Shown: positions 10,421 to 24,162 of the stretch, one piece after another | Numbering within the stretch: the stretch's first letter is position 1 | Layout: each line of letters opens with the position of its first letter | NCBI GenBank assembly: GCA_035578905.1 | Contig: JAQJVL010000005.1 | Coordinates: 488,347 to 552,346 of the forward strand | Length of the DNA: 64,000 nt | Direction: 5' to 3' | Source of the DNA: Stictocephala bisonia | Lineage: Eukaryota > Arthropoda > Insecta > Hemiptera > Membracidae | Made by a program: the position numbers and the translations under genes | Notes under the pieces: model-generated | Told to the model about the DNA's origin: nothing | Seen by the model: only the letters and a program-made list of their open reading frames with translations | Database searches by the model: none

Positions 10421-11812
10421 ACCCCTGACAACATATTTAGGATAAGAATAACAATATTTTGATAGCCCAGTTTTGTCTTCAAATTCAGTCGTACATATTT
10501 CCGTCTTTTTTTACTTTTGACCTATACATAACATTTTATGTTTTGAAGGCACAAATGAAGTATGTATTACATCTATGATACTTACAAAATAGCTGAGTTT
10601 TGTGTCGTTTGTTCTTCTAGTTTTGAGTTAGGTGAAAACTCCGTGTTGTCCCCAAGACTGCTCTTACAACGAAATTGTTCACCTATTTATCCTTCCTCCG
10701 AATAAATTCTTGGTCTCATGAGTTTGATAACCGCAAATCAAATGTTGACGTGTGCGTCTCTGATTCCCACTAACACCGAGCTTCGTGGACTTTACAATGC
10801 TGAACTTTAATTTAAGGGGTAGGAAAAACTGGTTTACTAAAAAATAAGTAATGTTAGGTATTTGTTGTTGTTTTAAGCTAATGCCTATCTACACGACACA
10901 CTTCAAGTTTCTAAGTTGTAGACAAGTACTGTACGTACAAATTGCGTCAGAGAGTTAGTTAGTTTCAACACTTTGCTGTATTTGGTCTCTATCAACCGTA
11001 ACTATTTATTTATTTATTTATTTATTTTTTTTTTGTAGTAGGCCTACTGACTGGAAGATGAAGTATTATATTTTACAAATATATTATTATGTATATTACA
11101 GCTGTCTCGATGGAAGCTGTCACATTTTAATTCACTAGAGAGGTATTAGGATCTATCTGCTGGAGATGATGTACAGTTAGTTACAGCCCTCTTCCAGTTG
11201 AGGTGGAGCGCTCCACGTTGGCTGCCTTTTACTCGTACATGCCTTTTATGAACTCGTCGATGCATATATTCTATTGATGCAAACTAAGATATGGAAATTG
11301 TAGGCTGCTTCAGGACACACCTCTTGTTTTCAACCCTGAGGCCCGGCACCATATGATCCCGCTTTTTCCAGCATCGGTCTCAAAGAGTATTTAATACAGT
11401 AATCACAGTCTTGAGTGCAAAATGCTATTAGTCTGTGTTGTGTATTTGTTTATTATATATAATAAGCAATAAATATAGTGTAAGATGAATTTAAGATAAC
11501 TTTTAAGTGTTTCATGCGCCACAGAGAGTTTTATTTTTATAATGTAGAAGCTGGACTCAACATGTTCTATGTTTATAATATGTTTTTACTAAGTTATATT
11601 TTGTGTTTTTTTAGTATTTTGTAAATAATTTTGTACTGGCCACAAATACTTGTAAGTGTGGTCAGTTTTTTCCGAGACGAATTATTGTTTTTTATATTTG
11701 TAAAAATGAATGGAAAAAATAAATCATTATCATTATCAATTACAAATATAAATTACAACGTACTACTGAAGCACTTGATATTAAATCACTCATTATCATA
11801 TATTTAATTATC
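10421..11812. other. Intergenic DNA, possible retroelement tail
   Basis: There is no coding frame. A (TTTA)n tract lies at about 11004-11030. Near 11720-11745 an AATAAATCATTATCATTATC run follows a GTGGTCAG segment, resembling the simple-repeat tail of a LINE 3' end. The putative LINE body could not be identified by translation. Confidence 0.3.
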
Positions 11813-12125
11813 CACTAGTGGAGGTGAACAATAAGGAAACCATAGTGGAGCGTGTACAATAAGAGCACACTAGTCGAGGTGTGCAAAAAGACCCACTAGT
11901 GGAGGATGTACAATAAGGATGCACTAATGGAGAATGCACAGAAAGGATCCACTAGTGGAGAATGCACAGAAAGGATCCACTAGTGGAGAATGCACAATAA
12001 GGATCCACTAGTGGAGAATGCACAGTAAGGATCCTCTATCAGGGGGTTTACAGTAAGGAACCACTAGTTAGTGGAGGATACAATAAGGGCCCACTGGTGG
12101 AGGATGTACAATAACAATCGTGGAT
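11813..12125. repeat. 28-bp minisatellite with ccactagtgg palindrome
   Basis: The unit is approximately GGATCCACTAGTGGAGAATG followed by CACAGAAA, present in about 11 copies of differing quality. The best copies (11945-12030) are nearly identical. Each unit contains the palindromes GGATCC and CCACTAGTGG. Confidence 0.9.
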
Positions 12126-15100
12126 GATGTAACAAAATGACTAGGAGGGGGTTTGTCAACAGACCAATCTTGTGGCCTTAGACTTATTTTGACACAAGTT
12201 TTCGTCAAATTTGTTGGAGCACTTTAAATTATATAACTTAATCTGTATTTAGTTAAAATTGATTTAAAAACTAAGAATGAAGAACAGTAAGATTTTTCCT
12301 TCAAAGCACAACAAAATGTTATAGTAAAAAGAACACAAATGACTACATAAATTGCTTGTCTACGGATATATTGCCATATCTTTCTTCTCCTTTGTTCTTT
12401 CATAGAACATTCAATTGAGAAACGCGTTTGAACAGTTTTTGTGCATCGTTAATTTTATTCGTTCTTTGTGATCTTTATTGAGGGATTCAAATTTATAGGT
12501 TCTTGTTCATACAGGCCCATAAATTAGTTCTTGTCCTCCTTAAAATAGTAGCCCACTAAACGGTAGACAAGGTCAGAAATAGGCTCACACTGAATATGCG
12601 TGCTTCGCATCAATCGTTTGATTGAATAAAGTGCTTTGCAGGACCGTTTCCATCTAGTTAATAGAGCTATTATATAGAAGATGGACGCAGACCCTCCTTA
12701 CTCGTGCGGCCTTAGCTGTCGGGTGATATATGGGATAACCCAACCTTCAGGGATAACCCAAGTCCTCGTCTGCCACTCCTTCTATATGACCAAATGTTAT
12801 ATTAGCGATTTAATTTGTTGGCCGCAGAAATAAATCCATAGCAGTTTTGTTTTTTCTCTCTCATTTTTAATATTGTGTCTTCGAGACTGAGTGTTGTGTA
12901 TTTTTTAAACAATAAAATTTTAAAACCCATATGCCGTTTACTTAAAAATATTAATTGATTAACTAATTAAATTAACTAATTGACAAAGTTATTCTTTCTA
13001 AGTGTGTTTAAGATGGTCATATGTGTGTTAACATATAAAATATATGTTAAGTGTGTTGCATAGATGGTTTTAATTGTGATTAAAGTAAAATAAATAAAAC
13101 TTTAAACCCTCACAGCCATTTTCATAATGAAATCCAAGTTCAAAGGTTTAAAGCTGTGCCTGTTGAACATTGGGTATTAACATTTCATCGATACTGCAAT
13201 GGAGTTTTTGAAGGAGAATGAAGAATCACTTGGGATGCAAACGAAAATATGTTGGTGTCGCATCGGATTCATATCGTTTAAGCTTTTTCATTATGCTTTT
13301 ATTAGTTTCCCAAGTTAATTTAGATTCGTTCCGAGTAGTGGATTACAATACGGACTAAACTGCCGCCTTACGCTCAATATACACAGCTTGGTACAATCAA
13401 CTAACATTCGGGGACTGATACCGTAAGGACCTCCAAACAATGTTTATTTGACATAGATTATTTTTTGCAACGTGTTTTTTGTCACAATTTCCATTTTTAA
13501 CAATATTTACTGTCCGATATTTTGCGTTGGTAATCCAATAAGCCCCTCACATTGGGCTGAGTCATAATACAGTAAGTTTCAAGAACGTTATGTATGGAAT
13601 AATTAACGTGACACATGTCGTTAACTCGCAAACACATGGAAATAACTATTAACATTGGAAATACATAATTGGCATTTGATCATCATGCATATGAGTACGT
13701 ACAACAAGAGACATTCCTGAGTGTTTTGAGTATTATTTGAAATTATCCTTCTTCCGTAAGATGAATACTGAAAATGAGTTAATTAAATCTCATTTATACT
13801 AAAAATATTTTATACAATCACAAATTAAAAACACATACCAGTGCCATATAAAGAGTAATACACATATTGACCACGTATTACAAGTAAATAAATAATAAAA
13901 CAGAATGCATTTCTAGTTGAAGGCAAAGGTAAATTCATTCCTTTGTCGAATAATATGTTAGTTTATAATTAAATAATATTTCGTTTACACGCTCATTAAT
14001 GTGCCCTTTTTAACAGTGGTGGCATTCCATTCTCTGACTCCGAGATCTTTGATGTGCCAGTTAATAAAAACACCGTTTCGAGGGTCTTCTAAGAAACAAC
14101 ACAGTAATATTGTAGTGATATAAAATAGTCAACTAACGATACCTTAAAATGTAAAGTAGATGTAAATTTACGAAGTAAGGGTGAATAAAATGAAATAGAG
14201 AATGTCAGGGCGAATGAATTGGTAGAATCAGGTGTACTGAACTGAGAAAGAATTAAAATTACTGATCCTGTCACATGCGGCTGTCCTGTGAAAGCCCCTT
14301 CGTCCATCTAGGTTTTTATCCCTTCATTCCTATTAACCCAAATCCCAACTCTAACCTCAAAATCTTCACCATTCAAATATATCGAAAGATGAGGGAGACA
14401 AAGGTAGTTGGACATTTGCCATCATTACGTGAAAATTACCAATCACGACGTTTCGATTTGGTAAAACCCAAACCTTTTTCAAGTGTTAAAAACTAAATTA
14501 CATCTACACAAACAGGTTATAGAACTACGCTCTTAATCTAATGAACTTAATTAAATTAATAAAGTAGATAATTATCTACTTTAATAATTATCTACATTTT
14601 AACCTAGATCCTAGAATGGGGTACAACAAAATGAACTTCTGCTAAATATAAAAATGTTAACAGGGTAAATTAATATAACCAATTAGGCACTGTCAATGTC
14701 ACGATATCAACGAAAAAATGTTAAAACACAATTAAATTAATATTCAAATCAGAGTGAAATAAGATTACATTAACTAATCATAAATAAAATAAATATGTGG
14801 TACCTGAAAAACACTATTAATTTAAAAATAACATTCAACATGCACAAAAAATGATATATATGACTCGGAAGGACTGAGACTACTATTATTTCGTTGATAT
14901 CCACGAAGGGGTCCATGTGATAACCCCTTTTACCATATCAACGTTGTTTTCGTGATGAAATTCTGAAGTTACATCGATGTGCCTAGTCATTCGATAAAAC
15001 ATGTTATATGCAGGTGGGAATGAAGACCACACTCTGGTATTTACCAGTTTGGAAAGGAACTTTACGTCTGTACATTATGAGACTGACACCATTATTATAT

Positions 15101-16875
15101 TTGTGAGGGTTCTCAGTTACCTCGAGGCCTAAATAAGAAATTATCTTAAGTCTGATTAGTTTTGAGTCAGCCTGCAGGTAGTTAATTATTTTAGATATAA
15201 ATTTACATGGGTATAATAGCTGTAAATGATTCAGTGTAATATTACGCATAATTTTGATATAATTTTACTTATAATGCTCACTAAACATCATGAACTTGAC
15301 TGCAATAAACAAACCCTCATTATTGATGAAACCTTTTTGAAATAAATGTTATGTGCACTCACGGCTGATAACTGGAAAATGTCTTTTTTGTTTTCAAAAC
15401 TGAGGTAAGTTTAAACAAGACTCATTGCGCAACAATTATTGTGATAGAGGATTTATGACATTGCAAGCCAAAATAATGATTCGTTTATTTCAATATTTGA
15501 ATCCTGATCGTGTAGAACAGAATAGAGCGATCAAATCAGTTCACAATCCGGACCTACTGAGGATTGATTGAAAACGCCGGATAAGGGGTTACCATGATGA
15601 TTACAAATCGAGCTAGTGGACCACACCCTTGCATTTGGAATAAGTAAATTGATTCCCAAGCCGTCAGACAGTTTGCATTCCCCTTTCATCCCTCCAAGTC
15701 TGTCGATATAATATCCAATCTGTCCCCTCCACACCCATCTCTTAGTTCTCTGTTGGGCCTATTCACTTAACCTGTGAGAGAGTTGGTGGTGAATGTGGAA
15801 TGGTATACGCCGCCAGTAAATTACATTTTATTTGCATAAAGTGTTTCAATCTTTGAGCAAATTAACCACATTTTAGTAGTTCTCATATCTACTTAGAAGT
15901 CTAAATGAATAAACATGCAATTTTGAGACGCTATAACAGAAAATATACTCTGAGGCACACTTGTGCTTCTGCTCTAATGAATTATTAATATATTATTGTA
16001 TGCTGGAATTGGACAGTTCAGTAAGCATTAAGATGAGGTTCGTAACTTAAAATACTGTATACTCTGTTCAAATTGGGACTGTGGCATTGTTTGTAGCTGT
16101 CAGTAATAACAAATCTACATGAAGAATGCATTGCTATATTTTGTATGAATGATCATAGAAACCTGTATACCAAATTGTACGTAAAACCAGGAATACCAAA
16201 TAATTAATCTTAATTGTATGAGAATTAAAATTAACTTACACAATAATAGAATATTGCACCAGTATATATTCCAGTTGAAATGGTGGTTCTTATTTTAAAA
16301 GAAAATTATAATACCTGAGTTCCGACAGATTTTATTAAAAACATTGATATGTATATAATTTTATGCAAACACTTCATGACAATATTTTTCATCTATTTTC
16401 CACAGGAACGGGTGCATATACACGTACACAGCGCATTGTCCCTCTGGATAACAACATATCAAAACTAACTGTGTACTTTCGGAACTTTTTTGTCTCTGTT
16501 TTATTGTGTATTATATCATAGCCTCTCTTTCTAAGGACGCCTGTGATAACAGTTTGAAGGTGCTATGTTCTTCTAACATAACGTGCTATGCATACTAATT
16601 TCACCGCTGATTACTATATTGTGACTGGTAATATGATTTTTTATCCATGACCAAAACATGGTGGAGGAATGCAATTTGTCTTTTTGCAGTTTTTCAATAA
16701 GATTAATTTTTAAAACAGAACCAAATTTCCACCTCAATGAATCTACTTAGAGAGCTAGCAGAGCAGAAGCCTCTACAAAATCGTACTGTTTTGTTTTAAA
16801 TGTCTTTGCGTTGGTCATTCTGCCTTCAATGGCCTCAGCTGTTTGTTGTTTACAACATTTATTTCTTATTAGTTA
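12126..16875. other. Long AT-rich intergenic stretch, no supported gene
   Basis: Open frames here reach 81 codons at most and none shows a recognisable domain. Local features are a weak inverted repeat around TATATAGAAGATGG / CTCCTTCTATATGA at 12670-12790 and a perfect 22-bp palindrome at 14561-14582 centred on GATAATTATC, with a half copy immediately after it. No RNA gene or transposon ends were identified. Confidence 0.4.
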
Positions 16876-18091
16876 TAGAGATGGGCAAGAACAGTTAATT
16901 TCCGGAACAGTCGGAACCGGAACAACTCCAGGAATTGAACTGTTCCGTAAAGCTGTTCCGGAACAGTTTATGAAGAACAGTCAGATTGTAACCAAGACCA
17001 GCTAGATTCATCCAACTCCTGAGTGTTCGGAATCGTTTGGAACCCTGAGTCTAAGGGTAAAAACATTTCTCTGCAAAAAAAAAAAATTATATTTCTAAAG
17101 TGGGTTAAATCAATCATATTTGGATAAATTCTTGCTTTTAATACATTTATAATTATACAAAACTGGTTGGACAAATGAGAATGCCAGACAATTAATTAAT
17201 CATCCATTTATGAATTAATCATCCAAAAGACAAGAAAGTAACATTGTACAAATTAGTTCACATATTTAAATTCAATAAATATTTTAGAAAACTAATATAA
17301 TAATGAACAGCAACAGAAAAACAAAAATAGTAGATAAAATAACAAAATCAAAACGTAAATTTACCATCAATAATATGGTAAAGTAAATTATAGTACTAAG
17401 ACATACCATTATTTCCTAAAAAAAAAAAAAAAAAAAACATGAAAGTACAGCAAATATAATAAAAAACTATACATTTTTTTTTATAATACAACATCAGGCC
17501 TATTATTTGCAGAATTCAGAATAGTTATAAAATACATATATACTTATATACAACTGTTTGGACAAAAGAAAAAGTCTATTGATAACCCAACAGACAAGAA
17601 AGTGAAATTGTAAAAATGAGTTCCCATGTTTAAATTCAATACATATTTTAGAAAACTAATATAATGATGAAGAGGTACATACAAACAAAAATAGTAGATA
17701 AAATAACAAAATCAAAACGTTAATTTACTATGAGTAATATGGTAAAGTGAATTATACTAAGAATCGGATTAGTTTAAACTATTCATTGTTTATTGGCCGG
17801 ATGTGTGTCGAGTTAGTCTTCAACGAGTCCGTCTTCAGCAAACTGTTCCGGAACAGTCATTTCTATTTCTGGTTAACTGCGTATGTGTGACTCAAACGAG
17901 TCCGTCTTCAGCAAATTGTTCCGGAACAGTCATTTCTATTTCTGGTGAACTGCGTATGTGTGACTCAAACGAGTCCGTCTTCAGCAAACTGTTCCGGAAC
18001 AGTCATTTCTGGTGAACTGTTCCGGAACAGAACAACTAACTCTAGAGAACAGTTCCAATAAGACTGTTCCGTTCTTTTTGGCCCATCTCTA
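16876..18091. mobile_element. hAT-type non-autonomous element, palindrome-rich
   Basis: The left end is TAGAGATGGGCAAGAACAG and the right end is the reverse complement of TAGAGATGGGCCAAAAAGAAC. The perfect 8-bp target duplication ATTAGTTA lies at 16868-16875 and 18092-18099. TAGAGATGGGC ends and an 8-bp duplication are hallmarks of hAT elements. The interior has multiple copies of the perfect 14-bp palindrome CTGTTCCGGAACAG near both ends, a diverged internal duplication (about 17210-17400 versus 17590-17760) and about three copies of a 75-bp repeat (17803-18015). There is no transposase. Confidence 0.9.
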
Positions 18092-18099
18092 ATTAGTTA

Positions 18100-18837
18100 G
18101 CGTCGTTAGCGAGAGCCATGTGTTTGATAATGCTAAGTTATAAGTGTAACCAAAAAGGAAATGGCTTATTTTCGTAACTGACCTGTTTTAAAAGAAGTGA
18201 AAAGTTCAATATTTTATACTTTTGGTATGAACAGCCAAAAATCCATAGAGAAAAAGTAGCTACTGGCGTACTGTTTACATCACTCTTTGGCCAACCTCAT
18301 TGGTTATAAAATATAGGTAAATTATTTGGTTCCTAACAAACTCACATTTAATCTATTTTTAAAATAATATTACTCACTGTTTGATAACATGCTGCTCACT
18401 TTATTGGTCCACTTGTTTGTTTGTTCAGTCACTATATAGGGCTACTGGAGTGTTTGTAAGTGAAATAAAAAAAATGTACTATATGCAAACTTAAGGTTAT
18501 ATACAAACTTAAATGTACAGTAATATTTTGTATGCTTATTTGTAAGATTAAGGCTTACTAGCTTAGAATGATTAATTGTGTTTTAAGTTGAGCACAGAAC
18601 AGACTGTCATCAAAACTAAAATTTGTTATTGGTGCTATATTAGTTTTCGAATCATGTAATAAAATAGGATTCAACGAATTATTAATGCTTAGTACACTAC
18701 TTAACATGAACATCAACAGATTGTGGTCCTTGGGTCTATTTTAAATCAATCAATTACAATTATAATGAAGCTAACAAAAAATTTAACATAAGTGAAACGT
18801 CTTATTTTATTGTATTTATAATACTAAGTAAATCTAT
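18100..18837. other. AT-rich intergenic DNA, nothing recognised
   Basis: No coding, tandem or terminal-repeat signal was found between the hAT element and the dispersed repeat at 18838. Confidence 0.4.
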
Positions 18838-19340
18838 TTACTGAAGCTCAATATTGTAGCTGACTTTGTGACTAGCACTAAAAGTTGAGGCACTTCCCGG
18901 CACCCTATCTCCTTCATGTCCATTCTTAAATGAAAGCTCTCTGTCTCAAACCTATTGTCACATGCATATTCACAAAAAAAAAATGTTTTTTCACTCATGA
19001 AACAAGATGGCAGTCTTTATTGGCCGAAAATGGCTCTAATGTATTTCTTATGAGAAAATTAAAAAAAAGTTGTTGTTTGACCTGGATCAGAAAATACTAA
19101 GGTAAAATTTTCAAGCTTGACGTGTGTAGACTTAACAGATGCACACCTTATATTTGACTTTCAGCTTAAAAACTTGAGCTATCGGAGGCCGAAAAACACA
19201 TTTTTAACCAAATTTTTCTACTCAAGTGGGGCATCAAACTAATAACATTTCTCCTAAATCTGAATATACCATCAGGTTGTGGAAAAGAAAATTTCATATA
19301 CTTACCGCCCCAAAAATATTTAAAAAATCTTAATTAGGCT
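18838..19340 (+). repeat. Dispersed interspersed repeat, copy A
   Basis: This segment matches an inverted, diverged copy at about 38640-39180. Shared blocks include TGAAGCTCAATAT near one end, GTTGAGGCACTTCCCG, a CAAGATGGC.G segment, ATGGCTC.AATGTATTTCTT and GCACCTTATAT.TGA.TTTCAG. The similarity may continue more weakly to about 19700. No coding frame is preserved and the class is unknown. Confidence 0.7.
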
Positions 19341-22300
19341 ATAACAAAAATTCAATACAGCAAATTAGTTGAAATAATCAAGTGGTTATTAAACTCTAGA
19401 TATACTTTTGAGTACTGATATGCAATCGAGGTTTGAAATAAACAACGTTTTAAGTTTATTAGCTCATAACCCCAAAATCCATAAAATTGCTCTAGGCTAC
19501 AAACAAAAAACTTAAATTAGTATTGTATTGAAAAAACTAAAACACCCAGTATTATATCAGACTACAGAGATTATTCTCCTAAATCAGGATATATACTACG
19601 GTAGTTGTTTTAAAAACTAAAATATATGGGCTCCACTACTCTAACATCTAAAAAGACCAAATATTTTGAAGAAACCTTAAAAATTTTAAAACACTTGAAT
19701 GGGCTGTTAAATAAAATTTATTTGGTATCTAAACACTAATATTTTATCATATTTCGGCAACTAGTGCTCCAAAACATCCCAAAATCGTTATTCTACCAAA
19801 ACAACTCAAGTGGGAGCATGAATTTAAAGTATTTTCCACTTCTCAGTTTAAAAAAATTTAAATTAAATGGTCTGCACTACCCCAGAACCTCAATTTACTG
19901 CCCAAAGTCTTCGAGCATGGACAAAGGCCGAGATACAAGCAATCCTAGAGCAGATGACTGGCTAAAACAGAGTATTCAATGACGATAAGCTGAAGCCCCT
20001 CTGAGAGGCCATTGGCCGAGTTCTCCCACAATTAAGAGGCAAAACAGCGGGTTTGGAGGCATATCCCACCACGAATGATGCTAGCTTATGATAGTAAAGC
20101 TGATTTGTGAGGCAAGTTGTTTGAAGCCATTATAAGTAGGCTTAGGCCTATGTTCTATTCATTAAGTAAAACTAACTGTGGTCTAATATTTGTTCATTCG
20201 TTTTACCATTCTGTAAACACATTTTTACTGACCAATATTCATCACTTGCATTATAAGTTTAAAAGTAGTGTTTGAAATAGAGTAGTCATGCTCTAAATTA
20301 TTCGACTACCAACATTGTATTTCTCGTGAGATGAGTAGGCCAACTATTTCCATCCCATGTTAAGTTCATTGTGTATGTTTTAGATTAGGAGAGACCTTTC
20401 TTAAGGTTTTGTAATGGTTGGTTTGTTGATACATAATCATGTGTGAACAGAGAGTAAATTGTAGAAGCACTTATCACAATTTAATAATTGATAGATGACG
20501 GATATTATGGTAGTTGTCAAATTATGACATTTTTGGTTACTGTCTTATTTAAATGACAATACCGGATATAGCCCTCAGCGTTTTGTATTTATATTGAAAT
20601 CTCATACATATACATAACTATTATTCAGTGACTATTTGTAGATATAAAACGTAATTTTGCAATGGACAATTATTTTTTATGACTTTCAACTTAATAGTGT
20701 TGTTAAATGTTAACCATTAGCATGAATTATAAATTTACCCTGCCAATGAAATCACAAGAACAGATGACTTGAACTCATAAGAAACAATCAGTTGTTGTTT
20801 AGTTTTAGGTTAGTTTATTGATAATTAATTCCCAAAAAATTATGTTTTATTTGACTTTCTTATGAATTTAATACAGGTATGCCTATTTGTAATATTAGTG
20901 CAAAATTAAGGACAATTTTAGAGGCACTTGTTTTTAGTCAAAGGCCTATAAAGTTAAAATTATCATTTTTCTTAAGTTATATTTCTGTGGCATTTATTTT
21001 GATCTCATACCTATATAATTAGACTACATATAATCCTGACTTAGTTAAAAAAATTGAACGTCTTATTTTGATTTTGAAACAATTTAAGTTTCCTTCTCAC
21101 TGATATTACTTACAAATGAAAACATTTCAACAATATTTTGGAAGAATATGGGTTTTTGCATTTTTATAGGCCTGCTGTAGTTTTGCATGTGTGGTTTTTG
21201 AATATTTATAGCCTATGTATAGAACACAAATGCTATTGTTGTGTTTTAAGTTAATACATTTTCTTCAGATTGCGCTGAAAAGAATGTTAGGGCAGGTTAT
21301 TTATAAAATTATGTGTGTAAAACTTATAGTCGTAATTCCGCCTGTAAAGAGTGGACTATGTTGAGTCGCATTTGCAAGAGTGCTGAATGATACAACCTCT
21401 GGAAATAAAAGTGGAGAATGGCAAATGACCAGCCATGAATGGTTATGAAGTAGATTTTTAAACTATGGATCATATAGTTAATGATTGCCCGTCAAGCTCT
21501 TTCCAGGGAGGATTAGCTGGTCTTCATTTAATCGTAGAAACAAGTGATGAAAAGTTGCGAAACTCTATTTAGCTCTATGATGGGAGATCAGTATTTAAAC
21601 ATTAAGACACTAGTGTTTTGAACTTTACATTTTGTTTTTGAAGAGTTTAAAATTTCAATCTGGTTTTCAATTTTTCGTTCCCGCTTTCCCCCTCCTTTAA
21701 TTTTGATTGCTGGCATTGGAAGCCTTGCAGTATATAAGTAAGCAGTTCTTGTCTGAGTGCTTAATTTGAACTGAAATGTACATATTATTTATTAAAAATA
21801 TGCTCTGGTACAGAGTATGATTACTTTCATGCAGTTATTGGCTTCGTAATAGGCCTATGTCAGCTTATAACTTATTGAGTCAGTGTATATACAATCTCAA
21901 TACACTGGTAAATTAATTATTTAGGTATTTAACTTTACCTGAGCCTGTTCCTTTTAGTAATATAAAGAATGAAGTTTGCTGTCATTGATAATTTTTACAA
22001 GATAAAGGCAGCGACAATAGGCTATATTACTAAATGGTAGTCTTAAGCTATAACACTGTAAGTGAAAGTTAAATCCTCATGAATAACTAGAAAATCGATT
22101 TTACTTTTGAAAAACAAAATACTTATATCTAGCCTGTATTATTTATTTATTTTTTCATTAACGATATAAACCATGATAAAAGTACACATGCAGGAGGCTC
22201 AATTAGTTTTTAACAGGTTGACTTAGCAAGCAATAACAATAAATGGTCATTTAATTCAAGAATTATTACATGTAAACAATTCATGAATACATGTAATAAT

Positions 22301-22657
22301 TTATGCCTAAATTTCAAAACAGAGGCCCTGAAAATTAATTGTGCATGCAAAACAGTACCTACATGTTGTGCAGAAAGATTATTGTGGGTGCTTACTAAAA
22401 CTAAAATAACGTGAAACAATGTTATATTAAGAAACTTAAGATTAAGTCAACAATTGAGTATGGTTAAAAGAAACAACTTCCTTTGCCATGTGTGATGCTT
22501 ATATATTTTATTTAAACAATATTCTTTTAGGCCTATAATTGGGTTTTTTTTTCAAACGGAAGTAGTAATATTGAAGTTCTAATTAAAATAGTCTTTGAAT
22601 AACGGTTCAGTTAGAGGTTTGGCCCCAAGAAGCGTAGAATCTTTATTCAACACCACT
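19341..22657. other. AT-rich intergenic DNA, no supported gene
   Basis: Open frames up to 72 codons have no family signature. The AGGCCTA motif recurs (near 20143, 21168 and 21853) in otherwise unstructured AT-rich DNA. No terminal repeats were found. Confidence 0.4.
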
Positions 22658-22790
22658 GTACGTATATGGGTGGGTTAATACCACTGTATGTATATGGGTG
22701 GGCGGGTGGGTCAATACCATTGTACATGTATGGGTGGGCGGGTGGGTCAATACCACTGTACGTGTATGGGCGGGCGGGCGGGCCAGTACA
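22658..22790 (+). repeat. 36-bp G-rich minisatellite, quadruplex-prone
   Basis: About 3.5 copies repeat at a 36-bp period around GGGTCAATACCACTGTACGT. The G-rich strand carries GGGTGGGCGGGTGGG at 22696-22710 and 22732-22746, and GGGCGGGCGGGCGGG at 22768-22782. Each has four runs of three G with single-base loops, the strongest class of intramolecular G-quadruplex motif. The period is a multiple of three, which produces spurious open frames on both strands. Confidence 0.9.
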
Positions 22791-23029
22791 ATACTGCCAA
22801 CAAACACAAGAAAATAAACAGACAGTTTATGAACCATAAATCATTATTTGTAAAGACATGCAACATACAAAATTAGAAAAGGTTTCTGGATAGGGTCCTG
22901 TACAAAATAGTACTAGACATAGTTTCGTGGTCTTTGAGAGACGACCGTGTCAGTGAATCTTGTGCATTACACACTTAGCCAAAGTTTCAATGTAAAATGT
23001 ACCCACTAAAATGTAACCTCACGCCCACC

Positions 23030-23200
23030 CATACACGTACAGTGGTATTGACCCACTCGCCCACCCATACACGTACAGTAGTGTTGACTCACCCGGCCAC
23101 CCATACATGTAAAGTGGAATTGACCCACCCATACACGTACAGTGGTATTGACCTACCCGCCCACCTATACACATACAGTGGTATTGATTGATTGACGTAC
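23030..23200 (-). repeat. Inverted copies of the G-rich minisatellite
   Basis: The same family as 22658-22790 appears in opposite orientation: C-rich on the + strand with CCCACCCATACACGTACAG and GGTATTGACC blocks, in about five shorter units. It lies about 240 bp from the forward array, so the two could pair as a large imperfect hairpin. A degenerate forward copy follows at 23775-23835. Confidence 0.85.
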
Positions 23201-24002
23201 AGTGGTAATCTGCATTTTGAACCATATTAGAATATGGTTTATTTTGAATGAATGAATTGCTTAAGTTATATTGCTTTAACCGATTGTTGGTTGTAAGTGG
23301 TTTAAACCAATAGGGCAATTTGGTTATAGATTCCTTGAAAATATGGATATTCTCTGTTCATTAAACCAGTATTTGCATTAGAAATAGTATAAAATAAGTC
23401 AAGGTAAGTTATCTTATTATGGCAAAAATAAAAATCAATAAATTAATTGTTTCAATATTTTATGATGTAAAAAACCTACACCAGATATTTGATTGTTAAT
23501 ATTTTCAATAAAAATTCAAATAGTAAAAAAAAGATACATCATTTTTTTATTAATCTATTATACAAATAAAAGACTTCACACCCTCTTTTAATACTAGATT
23601 TCTGATTTCAAGACATTTAGAGCTGCATGATTTCACTTAAGCAATTTTGATTATAAATCTAATTTAAATGTATTTTTATTTTTGGTCCTGCACATTAGGC
23701 CTATGTATTGAAACAGATTAATGAATCAGGAAACGTTTTCTTAAAAATGAAAGCAAGGAAAATCCCTCCGTAATGTACGTATATGGGAGGGCATATGGGT
23801 CAATACCACTCTACGTGTCTGGAAGCTCCAGTGGTTTCTGTACAATGGTATTGATAGAAGGACAATGGTAAAATAAGACATATCGACTAACATCATTAGT
23901 TACAGCCCTAATTGATTTTTAAGGTGTAAGACTTCTTTAAAAATTCTCTAAGAACAGATTTCATACAGAAATATTATATAGATAACTAAAGTTACTAAGA
24001 TT
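23201..24002. other. AT-rich DNA with one stray G-rich repeat unit
   Basis: Positions 23775-23835 carry a diverged unit of the G-rich family (GTACGTATATGGGAGGG and GGGTCAATACCACT). The remainder is AT-rich with no gene signal. Confidence 0.5.
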
Positions 24003-24162
24003 ACATATATGACTTATTGAAGCTGGGATCACTGTTAGCAACACATTTTTAGACCTAAGTATGGAATTTGATTGTCTTGATCATAGTTTAAATTTTAAAA
24101 AAGCTGGGCAACTTGGGAATCAAATGAAGATTTGGTGGTTTGAAGAATACCTAGGCGAATAA
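24003..24162 (+). pseudogene. LINE reverse-transcriptase fragment
   Basis: In one frame the translation reads VSNTFLDLSMEFDCLDHSL, then NFKKAGQLGNQMKIWWFEEY. This is the non-LTR RT segment usually seen as FLDLSKAFD.VDH..LL.KL...G. It contains the first catalytic aspartate region (F-D). It ends at a TAA after EYLGE. Only this piece of the palm is present, so it is a 5'-truncated or broken relic. Confidence 0.7.

Noticed and set aside
14561..14582. Perfect 22-bp AT-rich palindrome considered as a regulatory site or terminator
   Set aside because: AT-rich palindromes of this length occur by chance in such DNA and there is no adjacent gene. It is noted only as local structure.
17803..18015. Repetitive 70-codon frame with three similar segments
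   Set aside because: It is the translation of the 75-bp tandem inside the hAT element, not a protein gene.
22643..23318. Histidine/threonine- or glycine/tyrosine-rich repetitive frames on both strands
   Set aside because: They arise because the G-rich minisatellite has a 36-bp period, a multiple of three. Both strands are equally open.
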